Positions 34,998 through 44,619 of a DNA stretch of 64,000 nt are shown here, piece by piece. Each line of letters begins with the position of its first letter. Position 1 is the stretch's first letter. The notes under the pieces are model-generated. The model searched no databases and was not told where the DNA came from. It saw nothing but the letters and a program-made list of their open reading frames with translations. Origin of the DNA: Gemmatimonadaceae bacterium (GTDB lineage: Bacteria; Gemmatimonadota; Gemmatimonadetes; Gemmatimonadales; Gemmatimonadaceae); contig JADKJT010000030.1 in the NCBI GenBank assembly GCA_016720905.1, positions 62,001 to 126,000 on the forward strand, written 5' to 3'. The translations under genes and the position numbers were made by a program.

Positions 34998-36529
34998 GGC
35001 AACACCTCCCAGACCGCCATCGCATTGTCGGCACGTCGTTCCAGCACGATGTCCTCGCGCGCGACCAGCGTCGCACCGTCCACGAGCGCCACCCGCATCG
35101 CATCGGTGATCAGGATCTCGCTGCCGCGGGCGCGCGCACACAACTTGTTCGCCAGGTTGACCGTATCGCCGATGATCGTGTACTCCAACCGTCGCGGCGA
35201 GCCGATGTTTCCGACAAATGCCTCGCCGCAGTGCACCGCGATCCCTGCCTGCAACTCGGGACGTCCTTCGGAGCGCCACCGCGCATTGAGCGACCGCAAT
35301 CCCTCCTGCATCGCACGCGCCGCGTGGACGGCGCGCATCGCATCGTCATCGCGCGGTTCGGGCGCACCCCAGTAGGCCAGCAGCGCGTCGCCGATGAATT
35401 TGTCGAGTGCACCATCACGCTCGAAGACACAGTCAACCATCGCCCCGAAGTACTCGTTCAGCTGCGCGGCCATGGCGACTGGCGGGAGTGACTCGGCGAT
35501 CGCCGTGAATCCGCGAATATCGCTGAACAGCACGACCACTGGCTGCCGGTGACCACCGGGAGCCATCGACCCGCTGGTGGCCGCGATGCGCTCGGCCAAC
35601 TGCGGCGAGAAATACCGTTCGAAGTTCTCGCGCACGTGCGCCGCGTGACGCAGGCGCGAGGCGGTGGCCTCCCGCTCGACGGCGGCGGCGGCAATTCCGG
35701 CGAAGGCCACCAGGAAATGCAGGTCGTCTTCTGAAAACGCGCGCGCACTCCGTACGTTGTCCACATAGGCGACCCCCAACGTCATTTGACCATCGCCGAG
35801 GAGCGGAGCGGCCATGGCCGAGCGAACGGCCTGGCGTACCACGGAATCGCCGGCGGTGCGGGTGTCTTCGAGCGCGTCATGCGTCAACAATGCCACCTGT
35901 CGCTCGGACACGCCGTTGACGATGGCACGGGGAACCGAGCGCTCCACATCACCGCCCGGCGCGTCGCGCACGACGCGCAGTTCCATCTCGCCCGTGGGAC
36001 CCTGCAACAGCACCGCGACGCGATCTGCATCGAAGGCGCCGAACAGGTCGTCCACAATGATTGGCAGCAACTGTTCGACGCTGGTCAGGCCGCCCAGTCG
36101 CTGCGCCAGTGTCACCAGCTTGGCCAGTCGCTGACCGGCAACCTCCGCCACCGCAGTGTCCCGTGAGGGGACGGCGCGTTCGAGCACGACGGTGGCCGAG
36201 CCGTCCAGCGTGCTGCCGGTGATCGCCGGTCGGCGATCGGCGTCTGTCCGTTCGAGCACGGTGAATACCACGGTGCCAAAGGCCACGGCGTCGCCTGGCA
36301 CGGCTCGACCTGTCTTGACCCGCGTACCGTTGATCCACGTGCCATTGCGCGAGTCGAGGTCGACGATCGTGATACCGCTTTCATCGGCGCGCAGCTCGGC
36401 CTGACGCCGGGAGACACCGGCATCGAGAATGGGGAGTTCGCATGAGATGTCCCGACCAGCCACCAACACGACGCCATCCTCAATCAGAAAGCGTCGATCG
36501 CCGGAGGTGGAAACGAGGACGAAGGTCAC
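34994..36529 (-). CDS. FHA-GAF-class III adenylate/guanylate cyclase
   Basis: The 511-aa protein has an FHA domain at residues 20-95 (AGRDISC, SRRQAEL, DLDSRNGTWINGTRV), which binds phosphothreonine. A GAF domain follows (about 145-285: VEQLLPIIVDDLFGAFDADR). The class III cyclase domain spans 330-505, with metal Asp337 in VVLFSDIRGFTAIAE and a second acidic site in DKFIGDALLAYWGAP, plus YTIIGDTVNLANKLCARA. It likely makes cAMP (or cGMP) in response to phosphoprotein and small-ligand input. It is the first gene of the operon with the LPS kinase and GT9, an unusual pairing of signalling and envelope genes. Confidence 0.9.
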   Translation of the reverse strand: MTFVLVSTSGDRRFLIEDGVVLVAGRDISCELPILDAGVSRRQAELRADESGITIVDLDSRNGTWINGTRVKTGRAVPGDAVAFGTVVFTVLERTDADRRPAITGSTLDGSATVVLERAVPSRDTAVAEVAGQRLAKLVTLAQRLGGLTSVEQLLPIIVDDLFGAFDADRVAVLLQGPTGEMELRVVRDAPGGDVERSVPRAIVNGVSERQVALLTHDALEDTRTAGDSVVRQAVRSAMAAPLLGDGQMTLGVAYVDNVRSARAFSEDDLHFLVAFAGIAAAAVEREATASRLRHAAHVRENFERYFSPQLAERIAATSGSMAPGGHRQPVVVLFSDIRGFTAIAESLPPVAMAAQLNEYFGAMVDCVFERDGALDKFIGDALLAYWGAPEPRDDDAMRAVHAARAMQEGLRSLNARWRSEGRPELQAGIAVHCGEAFVGNIGSPRRLEYTIIGDTVNLANKLCARARGSEILITDAMRVALVDGATLVAREDIVLERRADNAMAVWEVLP

Positions 36530-36532
36530 CGG

Positions 36533-38062
36533 TCAGCGCCCTGAGGCAGTGGCCACGCCGCTGTGCGCTGCGCGCACACGGCCGATCGCCGTCAACAATG
36601 CCCGTGCCTTGTTCTCTGTTTCTTCCCACTCGCGCGCCGGAATGGAGTCATGCACGATGCCACCGCCGGCCTGGATGGAAGCGATCCCATCGGCGATGAC
36701 GCAGGTGCGAATGGTGATGGCGAGATCCATGCGCGTATCGCCCGCACTGATGAATCCAAGAGCCCCGGCATACGGGCCACGCCGCTCCGGTTCCAGTTCG
36801 TCGATGATCTCCATCGCACGCACCTTGGGCGCCCCAGTCATCGTGCCGGCGGGGAAGACGGCGCGGAACGCGTCCAGGGCGCTGGAACCGTCAGACAGTT
36901 CTCCCTCCACCTGACTGACGATGTGAAAGACGTGAGAATACCGCTCGACGGTCATCAGATCGGTCACACGGACCGTACCGTACCGCGCGAGGCGCCCGAC
37001 ATCGTTGCGGCCCAGATCAACCAGCATGACATGCTCGGCACGCTCCTTTTCGTCGGCCAGCAGTTCCGACGCCAGCGCCTGATCCTCCTCGGCCGTCCGA
37101 CCACGCGGCCTGGTGCCGGCAATCGGACGCACGGTGATACGCCCGTCAGCGACGCGAACCAGCAACTCGGGAGAACTGCCCACCAATTCCAGACCATCGA
37201 GCACCAGATGGTACATATAGGGCGACGGATTCAGCGCCCGCAAGGCGCGATACAAGGACGTCGGACTGAAATCGAGCAGCAATTCCATGCGTCGCGCGAG
37301 CAGCACCTGGAAGACGTCGCCCGCCAGAATGTATTCCTTGATACGGTCGACGTCGCGCTCGAAGGCCTCACGGGTGTATCGCGATGTCGGCACCGCAGGT
37401 GGAGCACCCGCATCGAGCGCCAGCGGCTCGAGGACGTCAGGTCCGTGCAACCGCGCGATCGTGTCATCGAGCGTGGCCGTGGCATGTCGATGCAAGCGTT
37501 CCAGCGCGTCCGTGCTCGCGCCGGGCGGAATCGGCACCGACACGATGACGCGGGCCTGACCGCGCCAGTTGTCGATCACCACCAGCGCGTCGGTGAAGAC
37601 GAAGCACGCATCCGGCGCGTTCAACGTGCGCGGCGGTGCGTGGGGAAGGCGCTCGATGTGCCGCACCACATCGTAGGCGAAAAATCCAACCGCGCCGCTC
37701 CAGAACGAACCCAGTTCCGGCGCGTCGACCGGACGCATATCGCGCACAATGTCGCGAAGGTCGGCAATCGGGTCCGCCGGTGTGCGCGCGGCATGCCAGC
37801 TGTCCGTTGGCGTCCAGTCCTCCACGACGCCGTCCCGCAGCCGCCAGGCACCTCGCGGTTCGGTCCCGAGGTACGTATAGCGGGCCCACGTTTCGCCGGC
37901 CGGCGCCGATTCCAGCAGGAACCCGAACGGGCCTCGCCGCAGCTTGGCGTACGCGGCGACCGGGGAGCATTGGTCGAGAAGGCAATCGCGCCACACCGGC
38001 ACCAAGCCACCGTCCGCGAGGCAGGGTGCGGCTCGAGCGAGAAAATCGGAAAGCGGAGTCAT
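36533..38062 (-). CDS. trpE: anthranilate synthase component I
   Basis: The 509-aa chorismate-binding enzyme has LLESAPAGETWARYTYLG in the tryptophan-binding region. The catalytic domain contains PSPYMYHLVLDGLELVGSSP, RPIAGTRPRGRTAEEDQALA, LVDLGRNDVGRLARYGTV and IQAGGGIVHDSIPAREWEE. It converts chorismate (with an amidotransferase partner) to anthranilate for tryptophan. No trpG/D/C neighbours are in the window, so the trp genes are dispersed. Its stop is 3 bp upstream of the cyclase start, so cotranscription with the cyclase operon is possible. PabB is the main alternative, but the length and LLES motif favour TrpE. Confidence 0.9.
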   Translation of the reverse strand: MTPLSDFLARAAPCLADGGLVPVWRDCLLDQCSPVAAYAKLRRGPFGFLLESAPAGETWARYTYLGTEPRGAWRLRDGVVEDWTPTDSWHAARTPADPIADLRDIVRDMRPVDAPELGSFWSGAVGFFAYDVVRHIERLPHAPPRTLNAPDACFVFTDALVVIDNWRGQARVIVSVPIPPGASTDALERLHRHATATLDDTIARLHGPDVLEPLALDAGAPPAVPTSRYTREAFERDVDRIKEYILAGDVFQVLLARRMELLLDFSPTSLYRALRALNPSPYMYHLVLDGLELVGSSPELLVRVADGRITVRPIAGTRPRGRTAEEDQALASELLADEKERAEHVMLVDLGRNDVGRLARYGTVRVTDLMTVERYSHVFHIVSQVEGELSDGSSALDAFRAVFPAGTMTGAPKVRAMEIIDELEPERRGPYAGALGFISAGDTRMDLAITIRTCVIADGIASIQAGGGIVHDSIPAREWEETENKARALLTAIGRVRAAHSGVATASGR

Positions 38063-38122
38063 CGTTGATGGAAGTTCGCAGGCCTACTCGCACCGAGGCA
38101 AGCGAGTCCGTAACATTGGCAG

Positions 38123-38650
38123 ATGCACCTGCTCGACGGCCGCACCACACGCATTGATGCCGGCGTCATTGACGTTGTCGTTCTGGCGCCCGTGTCCCTT
38201 ACGAACGCGGCCGAGGCACTGTCACGGCCGCGCAGCGAGGCTCGCTGGCGTGTGCTGACCCTGCGTCGCGCACCGGGCGTCCGGTGCACTGGCGCCTGGG
38301 AACTGGTGCATGGCAGCATCGAGACTGGCGAGCGACCCGCGGATGCCGCGCGTCGTGAAGTATGGGAAGAGACCGGTTTGGGCGTGCAGCGCCTGTACAG
38401 CATTGCGGTGAATCCGTTCTATCTTCACCAGACCGACACACTGCAAATGGCGCTGGTGTTTGCCGCGATTGTGACGCCCGAATGCACTGTCACGCTGGGA
38501 CCGGAACACGACGACTGCGCGTGGCGATCTCCGCGCGCCGCGACGAAGGTGTTGGCCTGGCCACGGGAGCACCAGGCCATTCGCTACACCATGCATTTGC
38601 TGCGGGGCGGCGACGCGGGTGCCGCGGAAGACGTGCTGCTGGTGCCGTAG
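38123..38650 (+). CDS. NUDIX hydrolase
   Basis: The 175-aa protein has a full Nudix box, GSIETGERPADAARREVWEETG, matching GX5EX7REUXEEXGU at about residues 64-86. Substrate-specific features are not recognisable; candidates are nucleoside diphosphate derivatives, dihydroneopterin triphosphate or oxidised dNTPs. It is divergent from trpE and convergent with the secreted protein at 38661. Confidence 0.88.
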   Translation: MHLLDGRTTRIDAGVIDVVVLAPVSLTNAAEALSRPRSEARWRVLTLRRAPGVRCTGAWELVHGSIETGERPADAARREVWEETGLGVQRLYSIAVNPFYLHQTDTLQMALVFAAIVTPECTVTLGPEHDDCAWRSPRAATKVLAWPREHQAIRYTMHLLRGGDAGAAEDVLLVP

Positions 38651-38660
38651 GGGGAGCGTC

Positions 38661-39350
38661 TTACGGACTGGGTTTCTTGCTCATGGCGGCCGCGCGACTG
38701 CGCACCAGCGATCGCTCGCGTTCAATTGCCTGCAGGACGCGACTCCAATCGGTGACGCTGGGCGTGCCTTCCATCATGGCGGTGGTCGGCTGGTTCACAT
38801 CGATCTGACCGTCGAAGATGAACAGCGCGGACTGCACTTCGCGTTGTCGCAAGCGGTACTCCCCAAAGCCAGCGCTCAGTGGAAGAACGTCCAGGGGCCG
38901 GAAGTCGCGCCCGGTGTTGCTGATGATGAACTCCTGTGGCGAAAAGCGCGTTTCGCCTTGCTCAAGCGCAAAGAAACTGACGTACCAGATTGAGTAGGAC
39001 GGCAGGCGGTTGCGTTCCTTGACCGTCTGCACCGCCTGCTGCTTGCTGGCCACGAGGTCGCGCAGTGCGCGATACGAGTCCGGTGAGAGCAGGCGAATGA
39101 GACGCTCGTCCAGCGGAATGGCTCGCACCTGCAGCCCTGATGACGGCGCGACCTTGAGGGCAATATCATCCTGTTTGAGCGACCCGAAACCGGCGGGCAC
39201 GAAGTTGGGGTCGAGCGTATCGCCGGCGGCACCGGTTTGCCCGGCTGGCGGCACCTGCGCCGTGGCCGGGTGGCCCGTCGCGCAAGCGACCGTCAGCGCC
39301 ATCAGGGGCAACCACAGCAGTCTGCGCGTGGTGTGCATCGCGCGCCTCAT
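38661..39350 (-). CDS. exported protein of unknown function, possible lipoprotein
   Basis: The 229-aa product begins MRRAMHTTRRLLWLPLMALT with a hydrophobic core followed by VACATGHPATAQ. This could be a weak lipobox (Cys23) or a conventional signal peptide. The mature part is soluble and mixed alpha/beta, with no repeats or cysteines and no recognised domain. Both a start at 39350 and an internal ATG four codons later are possible. Nothing in the neighbours fixes its role. Confidence 0.6.
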   Translation of the reverse strand: MRRAMHTTRRLLWLPLMALTVACATGHPATAQVPPAGQTGAAGDTLDPNFVPAGFGSLKQDDIALKVAPSSGLQVRAIPLDERLIRLLSPDSYRALRDLVASKQQAVQTVKERNRLPSYSIWYVSFFALEQGETRFSPQEFIISNTGRDFRPLDVLPLSAGFGEYRLRQREVQSALFIFDGQIDVNQPTTAMMEGTPSVTDWSRVLQAIERERSLVRSRAAAMSKKPSP

Positions 39351-39368
39351 CGGTTACGGGGTGAATGC

Positions 39369-40000
39369 CTACTCGGCCGGTTCCGAGGACTTCCAGTCCG
39401 GTTGTGCCAGCAATGATACCAACGCCGCCGCGAGGTCGTCGCGGCCGGCCCCAGTCGTTGCGCTGAACGCCACGATCTGATCGGCTTCCGTGCCGATGTC
39501 ACTCGCCAGCGCGGCCATCCGTGGTCCAACTTCCGCCGCACGCAACTTGTCGACTTTGGTGGCCGCCAGAATGGTTGGTACCCCGAGATCCGCCAGGAAA
39601 TCCAGCATCACCCGATCGTCCTCGGTTGGGTCCCGTCGCACGTCCAGCAACAACACCACACCGCGCAAGTGCGCGCTCTCCGACAGGTACCCTCGATGAG
39701 CGGACGCCATTCCGCCTTTCGGGCTTTTGAAATGCGGGCGTAGCCATAGCCGGGCAGATCCGCCAGCACAAAGGTGTGGTTCACGTTGAAGAAGTGAATT
39801 TCGCGCGTGCGGCCGGGCGTGTTGCTGACGCGCGCGAACGACTTGCGACGCATCAGCCGATTGAGCAAGGACGATTTGCCGACATTGGAACGCCCGGCGA
39901 AAGCGATTTCCGGAAGCACATTTTCCGGCTTCCATCCCTCTTTCGTCGCCATCGGCCCAAGGTATTCCAGGTGCCGAATGACGAGGGGGTCGTCGGTCAC
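39369..40000 (-). CDS. engB: ribosome-biogenesis GTPase EngB (YsxC/YihA), one-base deletion near 39690
   Basis: The first frame gives an EngB N-terminus: FAGRSNVGKSSLLNRLM (G1), NTPGRTREIHFF (G2) and LADLPGYGYARISKA (G3). It leaves frame at LIEGTCRRA. The other frame continues YLSESAHLRGVVLLLDVRRD, ILAATKVDKLRAAEV (G4) and VAFSATTGAG (G5). Adding one G in GAGGGTACC (39689-39692) restores LIEGYLSE and a 210-aa EngB of normal length. EngB assists 50S assembly. Its ATG overlaps the lon stop (ATGA). Confidence 0.88.
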
Positions 40001-42417
40001 GTGGGCCGGTCCACGCGGTCGGCCACCGTGGTGACGTCGGTGCGACCGGCCACAATCGGCGTGCGAAGGGCCAGCGCCAGCACTTCGTCCATGGTCCGCA
40101 CCGGGTGCCAGGTCACGGCCGCGCGAACGTCTTCCGGCAGTTCGGCAATATCCTTGAAGTTGCCCTGCGGCACGATCACATGGGCAATGTGATAGCGATG
40201 CGCGGCCACACCCTTCTCCCGCAAACCCCCGATGGGCAACACGCGACCGCGCAGCGTGACTTCGCCCGTCATCGCCACATCACCGCGTACGGGAATACCA
40301 GTGAGCGCGCTGGTCAGCGCCGTCGCGATAGCGATCCCCGCCGACGGACCGTCCTTTGGTGTCGCACCCGACGGCAGGTGCACGTGAATGTCACGCGTGC
40401 GGTGGAAGTCCGGCGAAAGGCCCAACTGTGGGGCACGCGAGCGCACATAACTCAACGCCGCCGCCGCCGACTCCTTGATCACGTCGCCCAGTGTCCCTGT
40501 CAATTGCAGTCGCCCGCGCCCCGGCACCACGCTGACTTCAATTTCCAGCAGCTCGCCGCCGACGCTTGTGTACGCGAGCCCGGACGCCACGCCCACCTGA
40601 TCCACCAACACCAGTTCGTCAGGATCGTGCGGTGCCGGCCCCAGCATGCCGTGCAGATTCTCGCGACTGATGACCGTCACACCATCCACCTTGGTGCCCG
40701 CACCAACGCCGCTCAGCGATTGCCGCGCGATCTTCCGGGCCAATCGACCCAGTCGACGCTCCAAGTCGCGCACACCCGCCTCCTTGGTCCATCCACGGAT
40801 GATGGCCGTGAGGACGTCGGGCGCGACCGACACCAGCTCCGGACTGATGCCGTGTGCCGTCAGTTGCCGCGGCAGCAGGAATCGCCGCGCAATCGCGAGT
40901 TTCTCCGGTTCGAGGTACCCGGGCAGCCGGATGATTTCCATCCGATCGCGTAACGCCTCGGGAATCGATCCGATCGTATTCGCCGTCGTGATGAACAGGA
41001 CCTGCGACAGGTCGTAGTCCACCTCGAGGTAGTGGTCGTTGAACGCGTGATGCTGTTCCGGATCGAGCACCTCCAGCAATGCCGCCGCCGGATCGCCGCG
41101 CCAGTCGCTGCCCAGCTTGTCCACCTCATCCAGCAGGATGACGGGATTCACCGTTTCCGCGCGCCGCATCGCCTGCAGGATTCGCCCGGGCATCGCACCG
41201 ATATAGGTGCGGCGATGTCCGCGAATCTCGGCTTCATCACGCACGCCGCCCAGCGCCATCCGCACAAATCGACGACCCAGCGCCTGCGCGATGGAGCGAC
41301 CCAGCGACGTCTTGCCGACCCCGGGCGGACCGACAAGGCATAGAATGGGGCCGCGAATCGCGCCGACTTTGCCGAGGACGGCGATGTAGTCGAGAATGCG
41401 ATCCTTCACTTCCTCGAGTCCGTAGTGATCACCATCCAGCACGGCCCGCGCATGTTCGATATCGATCGTATCGTCGCTGCGCGCCGTCCACGGCAACCCC
41501 AGCACCCAGTCCAGCCACCCGCGGGCCACCGCCGCGTCCGGGGACATGGGCGAGGTGCGCCGTAGCTTGCGGAGTTCCCGTTGCGCCCGTAGCGCGATCG
41601 GTTCCGGCAGTCCGCGCTCGGCGATCTGGCGGGCCATCTCCTCGCCCTCGTCGCCGTCTTCCTGCCCCAGCTCCCGGTGGATGGCCCGCAACTGCTCCTG
41701 CAGGAAAAACTCGCGCTGGTTCTGGAACAGCGAACCCCGCACCTGTTCGTCGATCTTGCGTTCAAGCTTGAGCAGCTCCAGCTCGCTCCCCAGCAACTGC
41801 ACCAATCGATCGCTCAGGACATCGAGCGTGGGCGATTCCAGCAGGCGTTGACGGTGCTCGATGGTGACTTGCATGTGCGCCGCGATACCGAACGCGACCC
41901 GCTCCTCGTCATCAAGCCCCTGCAATAATCCCACAACCTCCGGGGGCAATCGACGCTGCAGTCCCGCATACTCCTCGAACAGCGTCATGGCATGACGCAC
42001 CCGCGCGTGTGTCGTCTCGCTGTCGCTGTGTTCGAGCGGGAAGGGAATCACCCGCGCTTCGAATAGCGGGCTGCCCTTCGCGGTGACAAAGCGCTGCACT
42101 TTGACGCGCGAAAGTCCTTCCACGAGAATCTTGGTCGTGCCGCCGGTCAGTCGGGTCACTTGCTGCAGTCGCCCAACCACCCCGATGCGATGCAGATCCG
42201 CCGCCGACGGCGTGTGCACGTCGGAGGAGCGCTGCGTCACAATCAGCAGTTCCTTGGCACCCTCGGTGGCCTCGCTGACCGCCGCCAAAGAGCCGGCGCG
42301 ACCGATAAGCAGGGGCATGGCGACGTGGGGGAACAACACCACATCGCGAAGCGGAAGGACCGGCAGGCGCTCACGTGGGCGCTTCGTACCGGTCCTCGGG
42401 GTCTGACGCGGACTCAG
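39997..42417 (-). CDS. lon: ATP-dependent Lon protease (CTG start proposed)
   Basis: The 806-aa Lon has a LAN N-terminal domain, AAA+ ATPase (Walker A GPPGVGKTSLG, Walker B VILLDEVDKLG) and the Ser-Lys protease domain (PKDGPSAGIAIATAL with catalytic Ser; REKGVAAHRY with catalytic Lys). The first ATG/GTG/TTG in frame is the GTG at 42342, which would delete the nearly invariant LPVLPLRDVVLFP start of the domain. Upstream the frame stays open, encoding that motif, to a CTG at 42415-42417 overlapping the clpX TGA as CTGA. I therefore extend the gene to 42417. It is coupled to clpX above and engB below. Confidence 0.9.
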   Translation of the reverse strand: MSPRQTPRTGTKRPRERLPVLPLRDVVLFPHVAMPLLIGRAGSLAAVSEATEGAKELLIVTQRSSDVHTPSAADLHRIGVVGRLQQVTRLTGGTTKILVEGLSRVKVQRFVTAKGSPLFEARVIPFPLEHSDSETTHARVRHAMTLFEEYAGLQRRLPPEVVGLLQGLDDEERVAFGIAAHMQVTIEHRQRLLESPTLDVLSDRLVQLLGSELELLKLERKIDEQVRGSLFQNQREFFLQEQLRAIHRELGQEDGDEGEEMARQIAERGLPEPIALRAQRELRKLRRTSPMSPDAAVARGWLDWVLGLPWTARSDDTIDIEHARAVLDGDHYGLEEVKDRILDYIAVLGKVGAIRGPILCLVGPPGVGKTSLGRSIAQALGRRFVRMALGGVRDEAEIRGHRRTYIGAMPGRILQAMRRAETVNPVILLDEVDKLGSDWRGDPAAALLEVLDPEQHHAFNDHYLEVDYDLSQVLFITTANTIGSIPEALRDRMEIIRLPGYLEPEKLAIARRFLLPRQLTAHGISPELVSVAPDVLTAIIRGWTKEAGVRDLERRLGRLARKIARQSLSGVGAGTKVDGVTVISRENLHGMLGPAPHDPDELVLVDQVGVASGLAYTSVGGELLEIEVSVVPGRGRLQLTGTLGDVIKESAAAALSYVRSRAPQLGLSPDFHRTRDIHVHLPSGATPKDGPSAGIAIATALTSALTGIPVRGDVAMTGEVTLRGRVLPIGGLREKGVAAHRYHIAHVIVPQGNFKDIAELPEDVRAAVTWHPVRTMDEVLALALRTPIVAGRTDVTTVADRVDRPT

Positions 42418-43676
42418 GCTTCCTTCTTCTGTCGCTTGGGCGCGATCTCGAGGAGCGGCGCACCGCCATGCTGCACGGAGGCTTCGGTCACCCGCACCTC
42501 AACCACATCATCGCGCGTCGGCAGATCGAACATCGTGTCGAGCAACGTCTCTTCAAGGATGGCACGCAGCCCGCGAGCGCCCGTGCCCCGCTTGAGGGCC
42601 TTGGCGGCAATCGCGCGCAGTGCGGTCTCCTCGAACGTGATTTTGACTTCTTCGAGATCAAAGAGACGCTGGTACTGCTTGGTGAGTGCGTTTTTCGGTT
42701 CCTTGAGAATCTGCACCAGCGTATCCTCGTCCAGCGCTTCCAACGGCACGCACACCGGCAAGCGACCTACGAGTTCCGGAATGATGCCAAAGCGCAGCAG
42801 GTCATCCGGCTCGACTTCGGCGAATGGCGTCTTGACGGTGGTCTGCTTGATGGGGGTCACCTTGCCATCACCCTTCTCGTCACCAAACCCGATCTGGCGC
42901 CGACCCGTGCGGGCCTCGATGATCTTCTCCAGACCGTCAAACGCGCCACCGCAGATGAACAGAATATCCTTCGTGTTGATCTGGATGTACTCCTGCTGCG
43001 GGTGCTTGCGACCGCCCTGCGGCGGCACGCTGGCCACCGTGCCTTCGAGAATCTTGAGCAGCGCCTGCTGGACACCCTCGCCTGACACGTCGCGCGTGAT
43101 GGACGGATTCTCCGACTTGCGCGCGATCTTGTCGATTTCGTCGATGTACACGATGCCGCGCTCGCATTCGGCGACATTGAAGTCACCCGCCTGCAGCAAT
43201 CGAACCAGGATATTCTCCACGTCCTCACCGACGTAACCGGCTTCGGTCAGCGTGGTGGCGTCGGCAATGGTGAACGGCACATCGAGAATGCGGGCCAGCG
43301 TCTGAGCCAACAGGGTCTTGCCCACGCCGGTGGGGCCGATCAGCAGGATGTTCGATTTGTCGAGCTCGACATCGTCTTCCCGCGCCGAACTGGCGGCGTT
43401 GATGCGCTTGTAGTGGTTGTACACGGCCACCGACAGCGCCTTCTTGGCCAACTCCTGTCCGATCACATACTGGTCGAGGATGCCCTTGATCTCGCGAGGG
43501 GTGGGTACCTGCGTGATCGCTTCAGCGACCTCCCGCTCCTCGTCCTCCGCCAGGATCTCGTTGCAGAGCGCGATGCACTCATTGCAGATGTAGACCGACG
43601 GTCCGGAGATGAATTTCCGGACCGCGTCCTTGGATTTTCCGCAGAATGAGCAGCGCAGGTGCTTGTCGTGGGACAT
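42414..43676 (-). CDS. clpX: ATP-dependent Clp protease ATP-binding subunit ClpX
   Basis: The 420-aa AAA+ unfoldase has an N-terminal C4 zinc-binding domain (Cys9, 12, 31, 34 in CSFCGK and YICNECIALC). Walker A LLIGPTGVGKTLLAQTLARI, sensor region GEGVQQALLKILEG and pore-loop GYVGEDVE follow. It delivers tagged proteins to ClpP. It is separated from clpP by 278 bp containing a hairpin, so it may have its own promoter. It is followed by lon with a CTGA overlap. Confidence 0.97.
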   Translation of the reverse strand: MSHDKHLRCSFCGKSKDAVRKFISGPSVYICNECIALCNEILAEDEEREVAEAITQVPTPREIKGILDQYVIGQELAKKALSVAVYNHYKRINAASSAREDDVELDKSNILLIGPTGVGKTLLAQTLARILDVPFTIADATTLTEAGYVGEDVENILVRLLQAGDFNVAECERGIVYIDEIDKIARKSENPSITRDVSGEGVQQALLKILEGTVASVPPQGGRKHPQQEYIQINTKDILFICGGAFDGLEKIIEARTGRRQIGFGDEKGDGKVTPIKQTTVKTPFAEVEPDDLLRFGIIPELVGRLPVCVPLEALDEDTLVQILKEPKNALTKQYQRLFDLEEVKITFEETALRAIAAKALKRGTGARGLRAILEETLLDTMFDLPTRDDVVEVRVTEASVQHGGAPLLEIAPKRQKKEA

Positions 43677-43954
43677 GTCGGTCCAAGCGGGTGGGCATCG
43701 GGCAGACCGAACAGGCTGCCCCTCTCGTAGTTAACCCATCCGTACGGGCAGGGTCAAGCGAATCCGTGATCCATACCTGAGGACCCTGGAGCTGCTGCCA
43801 GACGAGTCTCGGCAGCGGGACGGGAAATCGACAGCCGACAGCCCCATTTCCGGCCCAAAACCGGTGTGAGCCGCCGAAATCAGGGGCAGACGTCAAGACG
43901 GCCAAGGGAGTACCCCTTGGCCGCCTCATACCCGGCAATGCCCCAACCGTTCGG
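43677..43954. promoter_or_regulatory. 278-bp clpP-clpX intergenic region
   Basis: It contains the clpP terminator-like hairpin at 43899-43923 and, closer to clpX, about 200 bp that should hold a clpX promoter. No CIRCE-type repeat or other recognised operator was seen. Confidence 0.4.
43899..43923 (-). terminator. hairpin downstream of clpP
   Basis: CGGCCAAGGG, a short AGTAC-type loop and CCCTTGGCCG form a perfect 10-bp GC-rich stem about 30 bp after the clpP stop. There is no clear U-tract, so it may act as an attenuator or mRNA stabiliser instead. Confidence 0.5.
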
Positions 43955-44578
43955 CTAGGCCTTCGTCAGCTCGGTCTTCGTGAGCTCGGCCTGATGCGAG
44001 ATCACGATATCCACCAGCCCATACACCTTGGCCTCTTCGGCCGACATGAAGCGATCGCGGTCGGTATCGCGTTCCACCTGCTCGACTTCACGCCCGCTGT
44101 GCTTGGCCATCAGTTCGTTCATCTTCGAGCGCAGATACAGGATTTCCCGTGCCTGAATTTCGATATCGGACGCCGATCCGCCACCGCCATTCTGGGACGG
44201 CTGGTGAATCATGATGCGGGAATGCGGCAGGGCGCTGCGCTTGCCGGCCGCGCCGGCACACAGCAGAAACGCGCCCATGCTGGCCGCCATGCCCATGCAG
44301 GTGGTATACACGGGCGCCTTGATGAACTGCATCGTGTCATACATCGCGAGCCCCGCCGACACGCTGCCGCCTGGGGAGTTGATGTACAAATGGATGGGCT
44401 TTTCCGGATTGTCCGCATCCAGAAACAGCATTTGCGCAATGATGATGTTCGCGACGTCGTCGTTGATTGGCGACCCCAGGAACACGATACGGTCCATCAG
44501 CAGCCGCGAGAAGATGTCGTACGTCCGCTCGCCGCGGCTGGACCGCTCGATGATGTACGGCATGTAGATCGATGCCAT
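43955..44578 (-). CDS. clpP: ATP-dependent Clp protease proteolytic subunit ClpP
   Basis: The 207-aa serine peptidase has the catalytic Ser in TCMGMAASMGAFLL, His in SRIMIHQPSQ and the active-site region DRDRFMSAEEAKVYGLVD. It begins MASIYMPYIIERSSRGERTYD with little propeptide. It forms the tetradecameric chamber served by ClpX. ATG 44578 is at the family-typical position, 41 bp after tig, so tig and clpP are probably cotranscribed. Confidence 0.97.
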   Translation of the reverse strand: MASIYMPYIIERSSRGERTYDIFSRLLMDRIVFLGSPINDDVANIIIAQMLFLDADNPEKPIHLYINSPGGSVSAGLAMYDTMQFIKAPVYTTCMGMAASMGAFLLCAGAAGKRSALPHSRIMIHQPSQNGGGGSASDIEIQAREILYLRSKMNELMAKHSGREVEQVERDTDRDRFMSAEEAKVYGLVDIVISHQAELTKTELTKA

Positions 44579-44619
44579 GTAACGCCTCGACTGGTCGTGA
44601 GTAGTGGGAAGACGAACCG

